The notes under the pieces were generated by a model. It worked only from the letters and a program-made list of their open reading frames with translations, ran no database searches and was not told the DNA's origin. Below are positions 1 to 8,058 of a stretch of 64,000 bases of DNA, piece after piece (position 1 is the stretch's first letter; every line of letters starts with the position of its first letter). The position numbers and the translations under genes are program-made. Source of the DNA: Streptococcus sanguinis (GTDB lineage Bacteria; Bacillota; Bacilli; Lactobacillales; Streptococcaceae); contig CP040556.1 in NCBI GenBank assembly GCA_013378335.1, forward strand, positions 1,488,001 to 1,552,000, written 5' to 3'.

Positions 1-2660
1 ATGAACTTAACAATTTCAACAATGACAATCATGGCAAAGCTACCAATCAGAACAACTGTCCATTGTGACAAGTCCAGCTTGGTCACATGGAAAATCTTTT
101 CCAGTGGATCAATTACAATAGTCGAAATCAATAGGATGAAAGAAACCAGAATAGACCAGTTAAAGGTCTTAGACTTGAATGGACCAACTGTAAAGACAGA
201 CTGGTAAACAGATTTTACATTATAAGCATGGAAGAGCTGGATGAGGCCAAGCGTTGCAAAGGCCATTGTCAGAGCGTCCGCATGGATAGCTTTGATATCA
301 CCGGCATGAACGGGATTAGAGATAGCATAACCATAAACCGCCAGAACCAAAGCCCCTTGCAGGACACCCTGATAGATGATAGAGCTCATCACTCCACCTG
401 AGAAGAAGCTAGACTTACGGCCACGAGGTTTATGACTCATGACACCTGGCTCAGCAGGCTCAACTCCCAGAGCGATGGCAGGGAAGGTATCCGTTACTAG
501 GTTAATCCAAAGCAGATGAACTGGCTGCAGCACATCCCAGCCAAAGAGGGTTGCCAAGAAAATAGTCAGTACCTCAGCTGTATTAGCTGAAAGGAGATAC
601 TGGATGGTCTTTTGAATATTAGAGAAGACCTTACGTCCTTCTTCAACGGCTACAATGATTGTCGCAAAGTTATCATCTGCCAGAATCATGTCAGAGGCAC
701 CCTTAGATACTTCTGTACCGGTAATGCCCATACCGATACCGATATCAGCTGTCTTCAGAGCTGGTGCGTCATTGACACCATCACCTGTCATGGCTACGAC
801 CTTACCTTGGTTTTGCCAAGCTTTGACAATCCGTACCTTATGCTCAGGAGAAACCCGGGCATAGACAGAGTATTGGCCAACAACCTTTTCGAATTCTGCA
901 TCAGAAAGCTCATTGAGCTCTGCGCCAGTCAGGACATGGTCTTCAGTATCTCCTTCTTCGATGATACCCAAACGTTTAGCGATAGCTTCTGCTGTATCCT
1001 GATGGTCACCGGTAATCATAATCGGACGAATACCTGCTTCCTTGGCTACACGAACGGCTTCTGCAGCTTCTGCACGTTCTGGGTCAATCATACCGATTAA
1101 ACCAGTAAAGATTAAATCATTTTCTAGATTTTCAGATGTCAGGTCAGTCGGAACTGCATCAATAATCTTGTAGGCACCAGCCAGCACACGAAGAGCTTGG
1201 TGAGCCATGTCTGAGTTGTTCGACTTAATCAGCTGTGAAGTAGCATCATCAATCGCTGCAACATCTCCAGCCTTATCATGGGCAACACAGCGTTTCAAGA
1301 GTTGATCTGGCGCTCCCTTTACTGCCACAAGGAATTTCCCATCTGGCAATGGATGGATAGTAGACATGAGCTTACGATCTGAATCAAAGGGAAGCTCAGC
1401 TACACGAGGATATTTCTCTAAAAAGGCCTTCACATCATAGCCCTTGTCCAGAGCATACTGGATAAAGGCTGTTTCTGTTGGGTCACCAATTAGCTTCCCT
1501 TCCTGGTCAATCTTGGTATCATTGGCTAAGACAACTGAACGTAAGAGCGGCAGCTCCAGTCCAAGTTCAATATCTTGTCCAGCTTCATTCAGGACTCCGT
1601 CGTAAAAGACTTTTTCGACCGTCATCTTATTCATGGTCAGGGTACCGGTCTTATCTGAAGCGATAATCTCAGTTGATCCCAAAGTCTCAACAGCTGGAAG
1701 CTTACGGACAATCGAATTCCGCTTAGCCAAAACCTGAGTTCCCAAAGCCAACACGATGGTAACGATAGCAGGCAGACCTTCTGGAATAGCGGCAACTGCC
1801 AAGGCTACAGAGGTCATCAGCTCATCCAGTGGATTTTTCCCTTGAATGAAGACACCAACTACAAAGGTCACCGCAGCGATCACCAAGATAGCATAAGTCA
1901 GAATTTTAGACAGGCTATTAAGGTTTTGCTTAAGAGGTGTGTCCGTTTCATCCGCATCCTGCAGCATACCTGCGATATGGCCGACTTCCGTATACATCCC
2001 TGTATTGACAACCAATCCAACCCCACGACCATAGGTCACATTTGAGTTTTGGAAGGCCATATTGACACGGTCGCCGATACCAGCATCTGCAGCCACCTCA
2101 ACAGTCAAGTCTTTCTCAACTGGCACAGACTCACCTGTCAGAGCTGCTTCTTCGATTTTCAGTGAATTAGCTTCCAAAAGCCGCATATCTGCTGGGACAA
2201 CGTCACCGGCTTCCAGTCTAACGATATCACCAGGTACCAAGTCCTTAGAATCTACTTCTGTGACATGGCCATCACGTAGAACACGCGCAGCTGGGCTGGA
2301 CATAGATTTGAGAGCTGCAATCGCTTCTTCAGCCTTGCCTTCCTGATAGACACCGAAGATGGCATTGATGATTACTACAGCTAAGATGATTAAAGCATCT
2401 GCAATGTCTTCACCACCTGATGTGACAACAGACAAGACAGCTGCTACCAACAAGATGATAATCATCAAATCCTTGAACTGCTCCAAAAACTTCATTAAGA
2501 GAGATTTTTTCTCCCCTTCATCCAGTTCATTGCGGCCATAATCAGCTAAACGCTTGGCTGCTTCTTGACTAGACAAACCTTGCTCTGAAGCGTCCAAAGT
2601 TTTGAAAATTTCCTCAGGACTCTGGGTGTAAAAAGCTTGGCGCTTTTGTTCTTTTGACAA
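1..2660 (-). CDS. mgtA: P-type cation-transporting ATPase (Ca2+/Mn2+ exporter type), 3' end cut by window edge
   Basis: Integral membrane ATPase of the PMCA-like P2 family that drives cation export using an aspartyl-phosphate intermediate. The frame is open from a TTG codon at 2660 to the window edge, about 886 residues, so only the last few residues are missing (the family is about 900). The TTG has GAGGAGG six bases upstream. Visible motifs are the TGES actuator loop (about residue 180), the DKTGTLT phosphorylation motif (reverse complement of about 1634-1656) and a hydrophobic C-terminus ending in a VEIVKF-like stretch. The pneumococcal relative (MgtA/CaxP) is linked to calcium and manganese efflux. 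A manganese riboswitch and terminator lie directly upstream, which supports a manganese-related role. Ca2+ versus Mn2+ as the main substrate cannot be settled from sequence. Confidence 0.9.
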   Translation of the reverse strand, partial: MSKEQKRQAFYTQSPEEIFKTLDASEQGLSSQEAAKRLADYGRNELDEGEKKSLLMKFLEQFKDLMIIILLVAAVLSVVTSGGEDIADALIILAVVIINAIFGVYQEGKAEEAIAALKSMSSPAARVLRDGHVTEVDSKDLVPGDIVRLEAGDVVPADMRLLEANSLKIEEAALTGESVPVEKDLTVEVAADAGIGDRVNMAFQNSNVTYGRGVGLVVNTGMYTEVGHIAGMLQDADETDTPLKQNLNSLSKILTYAILVIAAVTFVVGVFIQGKNPLDELMTSVALAVAAIPEGLPAIVTIVLALGTQVLAKRNSIVRKLPAVETLGSTEIIASDKTGTLTMNKMTVEKVFYDGVLNEAGQDIELGLELPLLRSVVLANDTKIDQEGKLIGDPTETAFIQYALDKGYDVKAFLEKYPRVAELPFDSDRKLMSTIHPLPDGKFLVAVKGAPDQLLKRCVAHDKAGDVAAIDDATSQLIKSNNSDMAHQALRVLAGAYKIIDAVPTDLTSENLENDLIFTGLIGMIDPERAEAAEAVRVAKEAGIRPIMITGDHQDTAEAIAKRLGIIEEGDTEDHVLTGAELNELSDAEFEKVVGQYSVYARVSPEHKVRIVKAWQNQGKVVAMTGDGVNDAPALKTADIGIGMGITGTEVSKGASDMILADDNFATIIVAVEEGRKVFSNIQKTIQYLLSANTAEVLTIFLATLFGWDVLQPVHLLWINLVTDTFPAIALGVEPAEPGVMSHKPRGRKSSFFSGGVMSSIIYQGVLQGALVLAVYGYAISNPVHAGDIKAIHADALTMAFATLGLIQLFHAYNVKSVYQSVFTVGPFKSKTFNWSILVSFILLISTIVIDPLEKIFHVTKLDLSQWTVVLIGSFAMIVIVEIVKF

Positions 2661-2757
2661 TGTATTCCTCCTCTTGGCCTCTTTTATTTCTGAACTTTTC
2701 TGACCACTACGACTCATCATCTTGAGCCACATCAGTCACATCCAAAAAGTCAGAAAC

Positions 2758-2787
2758 AAAAAAGAGACCTGTTTATTAACAAGTCTC
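2758..2787 (-). terminator. Rho-independent terminator of the riboswitch expression platform
   Basis: A ten-pair stem (GAGACTTGTT / AACAGGTCTC, one G-U) closes a four-base loop and is followed by six U on the minus strand. It sits between the riboswitch and the ATPase start, so it must be suppressed for the ATPase to be expressed. Confidence 0.85.
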
Positions 2788-2866
2788 GCTATTTCATACA
2801 AGGCCGGAAATTTCTTTCGTATTGACGACCTTGTAACGGTTATTCCGTTAGCTACTCCCTTGAGTT
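2788..2866 (-). promoter_or_regulatory. yybP-ykoY (Mn2+) riboswitch aptamer
   Basis: Read on the minus strand the leader contains AAGGGAGTAGC, then GTCGTCAATACG and a CCGGCCTTG segment. These are the conserved loop elements of the yybP-ykoY family, and pairing ACAAGG with CCTTGT closes a helix. The family senses Mn2+ and normally turns on exporters by preventing terminator formation, which fits the terminator immediately downstream. Pneumococcus carries the same element in front of mgtA. Identification is by eye; a covariance-model search would confirm it. Confidence 0.85.
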
Positions 2867-2873
2867 AGAAACT

Positions 2874-2901
2874 ATTATACCAATTTTTCAAGCATTTGCA
2901 A
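2874..2901 (-). promoter_or_regulatory. Promoter of the riboswitch-ATPase transcript
   Basis: On the minus strand TTGCAA (2901-2896) and TATAAT (2879-2874) are separated by 16 bases. Transcription would start just upstream of the riboswitch. Confidence 0.7.
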
Positions 2902-2945
2902 GGGGAAACATCAAGATTTTCAAGAGTTTTCTCGGAGAATAGCAG

Positions 2946-3332
2946 CTAGCCCCAGCTAATCTCCATCTCATAGCTGGCAAAAATCTGCTCTCCATCAATA
3001 GTTTTTAGCTGATAATGAAGTTGCAGAACTTGATTAGTAAAATCAACCTTATAGAAAGGAGTATCTGTCACAAACTTCTGCACGCCCACAGGTGTATAGA
3101 TGCCAACCAGCGCCTGACCTTGACTGATAAAACGCATGATGGACTTAGGCTCAGAAAAGCGGGTCATAACCAACTCTTTATCGTGAAACTTCAGAACTAC
3201 TTTCTCTCCTTCCTCATTCTTGTATAGCAGATAATGATAGTCTCCCTTTTGCGTCCAGTCCGTATCGTAGATTTGATCAATTAACTCGGTATGCCCGTCC
3301 AGCTGGATGTGATTTTTTATTCTGATTTGCAT
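2946..3332 (-). CDS. DUF1934 (YwiB family) protein
   Basis: A 128-residue soluble protein of the DUF1934/YwiB family, which has a small calycin-like beta-barrel fold and no established biochemical role. The sequence is rich in alternating beta-strand segments and has no signal peptide or membrane segment. It spans the usual family length. The ATG at 3332 has only a weak purine-rich stretch upstream. A TAGAAT preceded by TGA (extended -10) lies about 30 bases further upstream on the minus strand. It is transcribed divergently from the HD-domain gene, with a 115-base shared promoter region. Family membership is recognised from overall similarity; the function is unknown. Confidence 0.75.
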   Translation of the reverse strand: MQIRIKNHIQLDGHTELIDQIYDTDWTQKGDYHYLLYKNEEGEKVVLKFHDKELVMTRFSEPKSIMRFISQGQALVGIYTPVGVQKFVTDTPFYKVDFTNQVLQLHYQLKTIDGEQIFASYEMEISWG

Positions 3333-3432
3333 CTTTATCTCGTTTCTCTTTTTCTTTCCCTATTCTATCAAAAAAATGACAAAATTGCTCTTCTTTCAGT
3401 CGCAGCTTTGATTTTTTTCCTACTATGATTTG

Positions 3433-3441
3433 TGGTATAAT
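3433..3441 (+). promoter_or_regulatory. Extended -10 promoter of the HD-domain gene
   Basis: TGTGGTATAAT contains TATAAT at 3436-3441 with an upstream TG (extended -10). No good -35 is seen 16-18 bases upstream, where the sequence is T-rich. The predicted start site, about seven bases past the -10, falls on the A of the ATG at 3448. Confidence 0.65.
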
Positions 3442-3447
3442 GGTAAC

Positions 3448-4749
3448 ATGATTGAAAAAGTATTTCGGGACCCGGTTCACAATTATGTTCATGTGGACCA
3501 TCAGGTTATTTATGATTTAATCAATACCAAAGAATTTCAACGGCTACGCCGCATCAAACAGCTGGGTACTTCCGGCTATACTTTCCACGGCGGGGAACAC
3601 AGCCGTTTTTCGCATTGTCTGGGAGCTTATGAGATTGCCCGACGCATCACTAAGATTTTTAATGAAAAATACCAAGCCAACTGGGATAGCCATGAAAGCC
3701 TGCTGACCATGACAGCCGCTCTCCTGCATGACTTGGGACACGGAGCTTATTCACACACTTTCGAGCGCCTCTTTGATACCAATCACGAGGACATTACGCG
3801 GCAAATCATCACCAGTCCAGAGACAGATATTCATCAGGCCCTGGTGCAGGTTTCGCCGGATTTCCCAGAAAAGGTAGCTAGCGTCATCAACCATACCTAT
3901 CCCAATAAGCAGGTGGTCCAGCTGATTTCCAGCCAGATTGATGTGGACCGGATGGATTATCTCTTGCGAGATTCCTTCTTTACTGGCGCTTCCTATGGGC
4001 AATTTGACTTGACTAGAATTTTACGAGTGATTTGTCCTGTAGAAAACGGCATCGCCTTCAAGCGCAACGGCATGCATGCGGTAGAAGACTACGTAGTCAG
4101 CCGCTACCAGATGTACATGCAGGTCTATTTCCACCCGGCCAGCCGAGCTATGGAAGTTCTGCTGCAAAATCTGCTCAAGCGGGCCAAGTTTCTCTATCCA
4201 GCTCAGAAGGATTATTTTGCGCTGTCATCGCCAAATCTCATTCCATTCTTTGAAAACAGAGTGACCCTGCAGGATTATCTGGCCTTGGATGATGGTGTTA
4301 TGAATACCTATTTCCAAGTTTGGATGACTAGTCCAGACAAGATTTTATCTGACTTGGCTCAGCGTTTTATCAACCGCAAGGTCTTTAAGTCCATCGTCTT
4401 CTCTCAGGAAAACGAAGCGCATTTGGATATCATGCGAGACCTAGTTGGACAGGTTGGTTTTGACCCTGATTACTATACTGCTATCCATCGTAATTTTGAT
4501 TTGCCTTATGATTTCTACCGGCCTGACGTTGAAAAACCTCGGACCCAGATTGAGATCCTGCAAAAAGATGGCAGCTTAGCAGAACTATCCAGCCTGTCAC
4601 CTATCGTTGATTCGCTAGCCGGGACTAGACAAGGCGATAATCGCTTCTACTTCCCCAAGGAAATGCTGGCAGAGACCGGACTTTTCAGCGAGAAGAACCA
4701 GACCTTTATGCATTATATAAAAAACGACCAATTTACCTACGGAGAATAA
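3448..4749 (+). CDS. HD-domain phosphohydrolase (YwfO-like, COG1078)
   Basis: Metal-dependent phosphohydrolase of the dNTPase-like HD superfamily, 433 residues. The N-terminus FRDPVHNYVHV and the HD motif LLHDLGHGAYSH (about residues 92-103), plus the upstream H of GGEHSRFSHCLG and the downstream DVDRMDYLLRDS, are the family's metal and substrate residues. Relatives include dNTP triphosphohydrolases, but the streptococcal member's substrate is not established. I start it at ATG 3448 rather than the in-frame TTG at 3430, because that TTG lies upstream of the -10 element. No Shine-Dalgarno sequence precedes the ATG, so the transcript may be leaderless. The next gene starts one base after its stop, giving an operon with the HAD phosphatase, murM and murN. 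Confidence 0.85.
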   Translation: MIEKVFRDPVHNYVHVDHQVIYDLINTKEFQRLRRIKQLGTSGYTFHGGEHSRFSHCLGAYEIARRITKIFNEKYQANWDSHESLLTMTAALLHDLGHGAYSHTFERLFDTNHEDITRQIITSPETDIHQALVQVSPDFPEKVASVINHTYPNKQVVQLISSQIDVDRMDYLLRDSFFTGASYGQFDLTRILRVICPVENGIAFKRNGMHAVEDYVVSRYQMYMQVYFHPASRAMEVLLQNLLKRAKFLYPAQKDYFALSSPNLIPFFENRVTLQDYLALDDGVMNTYFQVWMTSPDKILSDLAQRFINRKVFKSIVFSQENEAHLDIMRDLVGQVGFDPDYYTAIHRNFDLPYDFYRPDVEKPRTQIEILQKDGSLAELSSLSPIVDSLAGTRQGDNRFYFPKEMLAETGLFSEKNQTFMHYIKNDQFTYGE

Positions 4750-4750
4750 T

Positions 4751-5560
4751 ATGTCTATCAAATTAGTTGCCGTTGACATTGACGGCACCCTTTTAAACAA
4801 CCAAAAAGAAATCACTCCTGAAGTCTTCAGCGCTGTTCAGGATGCCAAGGCTGCTGGCGTCAAAATCGTCATTGCAACCGGCCGTCCTATTGCGGGTGTT
4901 CAAAAGCTTCTCGAGGAGCTAGAGCTTAATCAGCCAGACAACTATGTCGTTACCTTCAACGGCGGACTGGTGCAGGATACTCTTACAGGTCAAGAATTAA
5001 TCAAAGAAACACTGACTTATGACGACTATTTGGATATCGAACTGCTCGGACGAAAATTAGGTGTCCACATGCATGCCATCACCAAGGACGGCATTTATAC
5101 AGCCAATCGCAACATCGGCAAGTACACTGTTTACGAGTCCAATCTGGTCAGCATGCCCATCTTCTACCGCACACCTGAAGAAATGGTCAATAAAGAAATC
5201 GTTAAGTGCATGTATATTGATGAGCCGGAAATTTTGGATGCGGCCATTTCTAAGCTGCCACCAGAATTAGCCGAAAAATATACATTAGTTAAGTCAGCTC
5301 CTTTCTATCTGGAAATTGTCAAAAAGACTGTTAATAAAGGGGCTGCTGTTCTGCATCTGGCTGAAAAACTGGGCTTGAGCAAGGAGCAGACCATGGCTAT
5401 CGGCGATGAAGAAAATGACCGCGCCATGCTGGAAGCCGTTGGTTCTCCTGTTGTCATGGAAAATGGCAAGGAAGAACTCAAGAAAATCGCCAAATATATC
5501 ACCAAATCGAACGACGAATCCGGCGTAGCACACGCTATTAGAGAGTGGGTTTTAAAATAA
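4751..5560 (+). CDS. Cof-type HAD-IIB family phosphatase
   Basis: Cytoplasmic haloacid-dehalogenase phosphatase of the Cof/YidA subfamily, 269 residues, probably acting on sugar phosphates or other small phosphoesters. Motif I DIDGTLL is at residues 9-15 (nucleophile Asp and general acid Asp), motif II is IATGRP near residue 41, Lys of motif III is near residue 196, and motif IV GDEENDRAML is near residue 220. The cap between motifs II and III is the C2B type. It begins one base after the HD gene and its TAA overlaps the ATG of murM (TAATG), so translation is probably coupled. The exact substrate cannot be inferred. Confidence 0.9.
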   Translation: MSIKLVAVDIDGTLLNNQKEITPEVFSAVQDAKAAGVKIVIATGRPIAGVQKLLEELELNQPDNYVVTFNGGLVQDTLTGQELIKETLTYDDYLDIELLGRKLGVHMHAITKDGIYTANRNIGKYTVYESNLVSMPIFYRTPEEMVNKEIVKCMYIDEPEILDAAISKLPPELAEKYTLVKSAPFYLEIVKKTVNKGAAVLHLAEKLGLSKEQTMAIGDEENDRAMLEAVGSPVVMENGKEELKKIAKYITKSNDESGVAHAIREWVLK

Positions 5561-6774
5561 TGTTTAGTTACAAAATTGGAATTTCAGCTCAGGAACACGA
5601 CGATTTTGTCACGGCTCATCCGCAGGCCAATCTTCTGCAGAGCTCAGCTTGGGCTCAGATTAAGGATAACTGGGCCAATGAGCGCTTGGGCTTCTATAAA
5701 GACGACCACTTGGTTGCTGCAGCCAGTGTATTGATCAAACCACTGCCCTTGGGGATGACCATGCTTTATATCCCGCGCGGTCCCATCATGGACTATAGTG
5801 ACAAGGAGCTGCTGACCTTTGTTTTGGCGTCGCTCAAGAAATTTGCCAAGGAGAAAAAAGCGCTCTTTGTCAAGTTTGATCCTAGTCTCTTTTTGGCAGA
5901 AAGCAAGATGGGCGGTGAATTGCAAGACAAAGCAGAGACTGTTGAGCTGATTCAAGAACTGCAGCAAGCAGGAGCTGTCTGGGTCGGGCGGACTGAGTCT
6001 CTGGACGAAACCATCCAGCCTCGCTTGCAGGCCAATATTCATAAAGAAGATTTCAGCGAGGATCTGCTTTCTAAGAGTACTCGGCAGGCTATTCGTACAG
6101 CCCGTAACAAAGGTATTCAAATCCAATTTGGCGGAGCAGAATTACTGGATGACTTTTCAGCCCTGATGAAGAAAACGGAAAATAGAAAAAACATCCACCT
6201 ACGCGGCAAAGACTATTACCAAAAACTCTTGGATACTTATCCTGACCACTCCTACATCACCTTGTCCAGCATTGATTTAAAGGCACGCTTGGAAGACTTG
6301 CAGACTCAGCTTACCAAGACACTTAAAGAAGCAGAGAAATTTACCGAGAAAACCAAGCCCGGCAAGATTGAGAATAACCAGCAAGAACAGAAACGCCTCC
6401 AAGAAGAGATTGACTTCCTACAGGACAAAATCAGCCAAGGTGCTGCTGTCGTTCCCCTGTCTGGCACACTGGTCTTAGAATACGGCAAGACCTCTGAAAA
6501 TATCTATGCCGGAATGGACGAGGAATACCGTCGTTATCAGCCAGCCATCATCACTTGGTACGAAACGGCCAAACATGCTTTTGAGCGCGGAGCAGATTGG
6601 CAAAATATGGGCGGAATCGAAAACGACCTCAAGGGCGGTCTCTACAGCTTTAAATCCAAGTTCAATCCGACCATTGAGGAATTTGCTGGTGAGTTTAACC
6701 TGCCAACTAATCCTCTTTACCACCTCTCCAATCTGGCCTACACTGTCAGAAAGAAACTGCGCAGCAAGCATTAA
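5560..6774 (+). CDS. murM: MurM-type aminoacyl-tRNA:lipid II ligase (FemX/FemAB family)
   Basis: FemAB-family enzyme of 404 residues that transfers Ser or Ala from charged tRNA to the Lys of the lipid II stem peptide, starting the interpeptide bridge of peptidoglycan. The N-terminus (YKIGISAQEHDDFV, LLQSSAWAQIKDNW) and the YIPRGPIMDY motif closely resemble pneumococcal MurM. Two GNAT-like subdomains are split by a charged helical arm (about residues 245-300) and followed by YAGMDEEYRRY and FKSKFNPTIEE, typical of the family. The ATG at 5560 overlaps the preceding stop. It is followed after 14 bases by murN. MurM activity sets the branching level and influences beta-lactam tolerance in relatives. 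Confidence 0.88.
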   Translation: MFSYKIGISAQEHDDFVTAHPQANLLQSSAWAQIKDNWANERLGFYKDDHLVAAASVLIKPLPLGMTMLYIPRGPIMDYSDKELLTFVLASLKKFAKEKKALFVKFDPSLFLAESKMGGELQDKAETVELIQELQQAGAVWVGRTESLDETIQPRLQANIHKEDFSEDLLSKSTRQAIRTARNKGIQIQFGGAELLDDFSALMKKTENRKNIHLRGKDYYQKLLDTYPDHSYITLSSIDLKARLEDLQTQLTKTLKEAEKFTEKTKPGKIENNQQEQKRLQEEIDFLQDKISQGAAVVPLSGTLVLEYGKTSENIYAGMDEEYRRYQPAIITWYETAKHAFERGADWQNMGGIENDLKGGLYSFKSKFNPTIEEFAGEFNLPTNPLYHLSNLAYTVRKKLRSKH

Positions 6775-6788
6775 AAGAAAGGAAGCCT

Positions 6789-8024
6789 ATGACCTTTAAA
6801 CTTCTCAGCCAAGAAGAATTCATCCAGCATACCTCAGCTAGCTCCCAACGCTCTTTTATGCAGACCGTGGAAATGGCAGAGCTGCTGAGCAAGCGTGGCT
6901 TCAGTACCCAGTATGTTGGCTACACCGACCCGCAGGGACAGGTAGTGGTATCTGCTGTCCTCTACAGTATGCCTATGACTGGCGGCCTCCATATGGAAAT
7001 CAACTGCGGTCCTGTAGCTACCGATGCACTATATCTGACTCCCTTCTATCAAGCTTTGCAAGCCTATGCCAAAAAAGAAGGCGCCCTGGAGCTCATCATC
7101 AAGCCCTACGAGACTTATCAGACCTTTGACAGCAATGGCCAACCTACATCTGATGAAAAAGTCAAGCTTATCCAGCAACTAACGGATTTGGGCTTTGACT
7201 TTGACGGCCTACAGACGGGCTATCCAGGCGGGGAGCCTGATTGGCATTATGTCAAAGATTTAGCCGGTCTGACTGAGAAAGATTTGCTCAAGTCCTTCAG
7301 TAAAAATGGCAAGGCGACCGTCAAAAAGGCGAATACCTTTGGTATCAAGCTAAAAAGACTGGAACGAGACCAACTCAGCATTTTCAAAGACATCACAGCT
7401 GCCACTTCTGACCGACGTGAATATGATGACAAACCACTAGACTACTATCAAGATTTTTATGATAGCTTTGGTCAGCAGGCGGATTTTATGGTAGCCAGCC
7501 TTAACTTCAAGGACTATCTTCAAAACTTACAAAAGGATCAAGAGAAACTGGGCCAGAAAATTCAGAAACTGCAGGCTGACTTGGAAAACAATCCTCAATC
7601 TGAAAAGAAGCAAAATCAGCTGCGAGAGCTTTCCAGCCAGTTTGATAGCTTTGAAACCCGCAAAGCAGAGGCTCAAGAGCTGATTGACAAGTACGGCGAC
7701 CAAGACCAGGTCCTAGCTGCTAGCCTCTTTATCTACACCCCTCAGGAAACAACCTACCTCTTCAGCGGCTCCTATCCTGAGTTTAATAAATTCTACGCTC
7801 CAGCCCTGCTGCAGGAATACGTTATGACCGAAAGTATCAAGAGAGACATTCCATTTTATAATTTCCTCGGTATTATGGGAATTTTCGACGGTTCTGACGG
7901 CGTTCTGCGCTTCAAACAGAACTTCAACGGCTTCATCGTCCGAAAAATGGGGACTTTCCGTTATTATCCTAACCCTCTCAAGTTTAAGCTGCTTCAGCTC
8001 ATAAAGAAAATTCTAAGACGTTAA
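6789..8024 (+). CDS. murN: MurN-type alanyl-tRNA:lipid II ligase (FemAB family)
   Basis: Second FemAB enzyme, 411 residues, which in pneumococcus adds the second residue (Ala) of the cross-bridge after MurM. The N-terminus (EEFIQHTSASSQRSFMQTVEMAELL) resembles MurN rather than MurM. A long predicted coiled coil lies at about residues 240-300 (DQEKLGQKIQKLQADLE onward), the tRNA-interacting arm of FemABX proteins, followed by YLFSGSYPEFNKFYAPALLQ and a FKQNFNGFIVRKMG stretch. AAAGAAAGGAAG precedes the ATG. It is the last gene of the HD-HAD-murM-murN run and ends one base before a strong terminator. Confidence 0.88.
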   Translation: MTFKLLSQEEFIQHTSASSQRSFMQTVEMAELLSKRGFSTQYVGYTDPQGQVVVSAVLYSMPMTGGLHMEINCGPVATDALYLTPFYQALQAYAKKEGALELIIKPYETYQTFDSNGQPTSDEKVKLIQQLTDLGFDFDGLQTGYPGGEPDWHYVKDLAGLTEKDLLKSFSKNGKATVKKANTFGIKLKRLERDQLSIFKDITAATSDRREYDDKPLDYYQDFYDSFGQQADFMVASLNFKDYLQNLQKDQEKLGQKIQKLQADLENNPQSEKKQNQLRELSSQFDSFETRKAEAQELIDKYGDQDQVLAASLFIYTPQETTYLFSGSYPEFNKFYAPALLQEYVMTESIKRDIPFYNFLGIMGIFDGSDGVLRFKQNFNGFIVRKMGTFRYYPNPLKFKLLQLIKKILRR

Positions 8025-8052
8025 AAAAACCAAGTTTTCCCTTGGTTTTTTT
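8025..8052. terminator. Bidirectional terminator between murN and the lysin gene
   Basis: AAAAACCAAG and CTTGGTTTTT pair perfectly around a six-base loop (8035-8040), with runs of T on either strand. It serves the convergent murMN and murein-hydrolase transcripts. Confidence 0.9.
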
Positions 8053-8058
8053 GTGTGT

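Noticed and set aside
1..207. 68-codon frame on the plus strand and other plus-strand frames up to 2541
   Set aside because: They lie antisense to the continuous P-type ATPase frame, and none shows a domain or a ribosome site.
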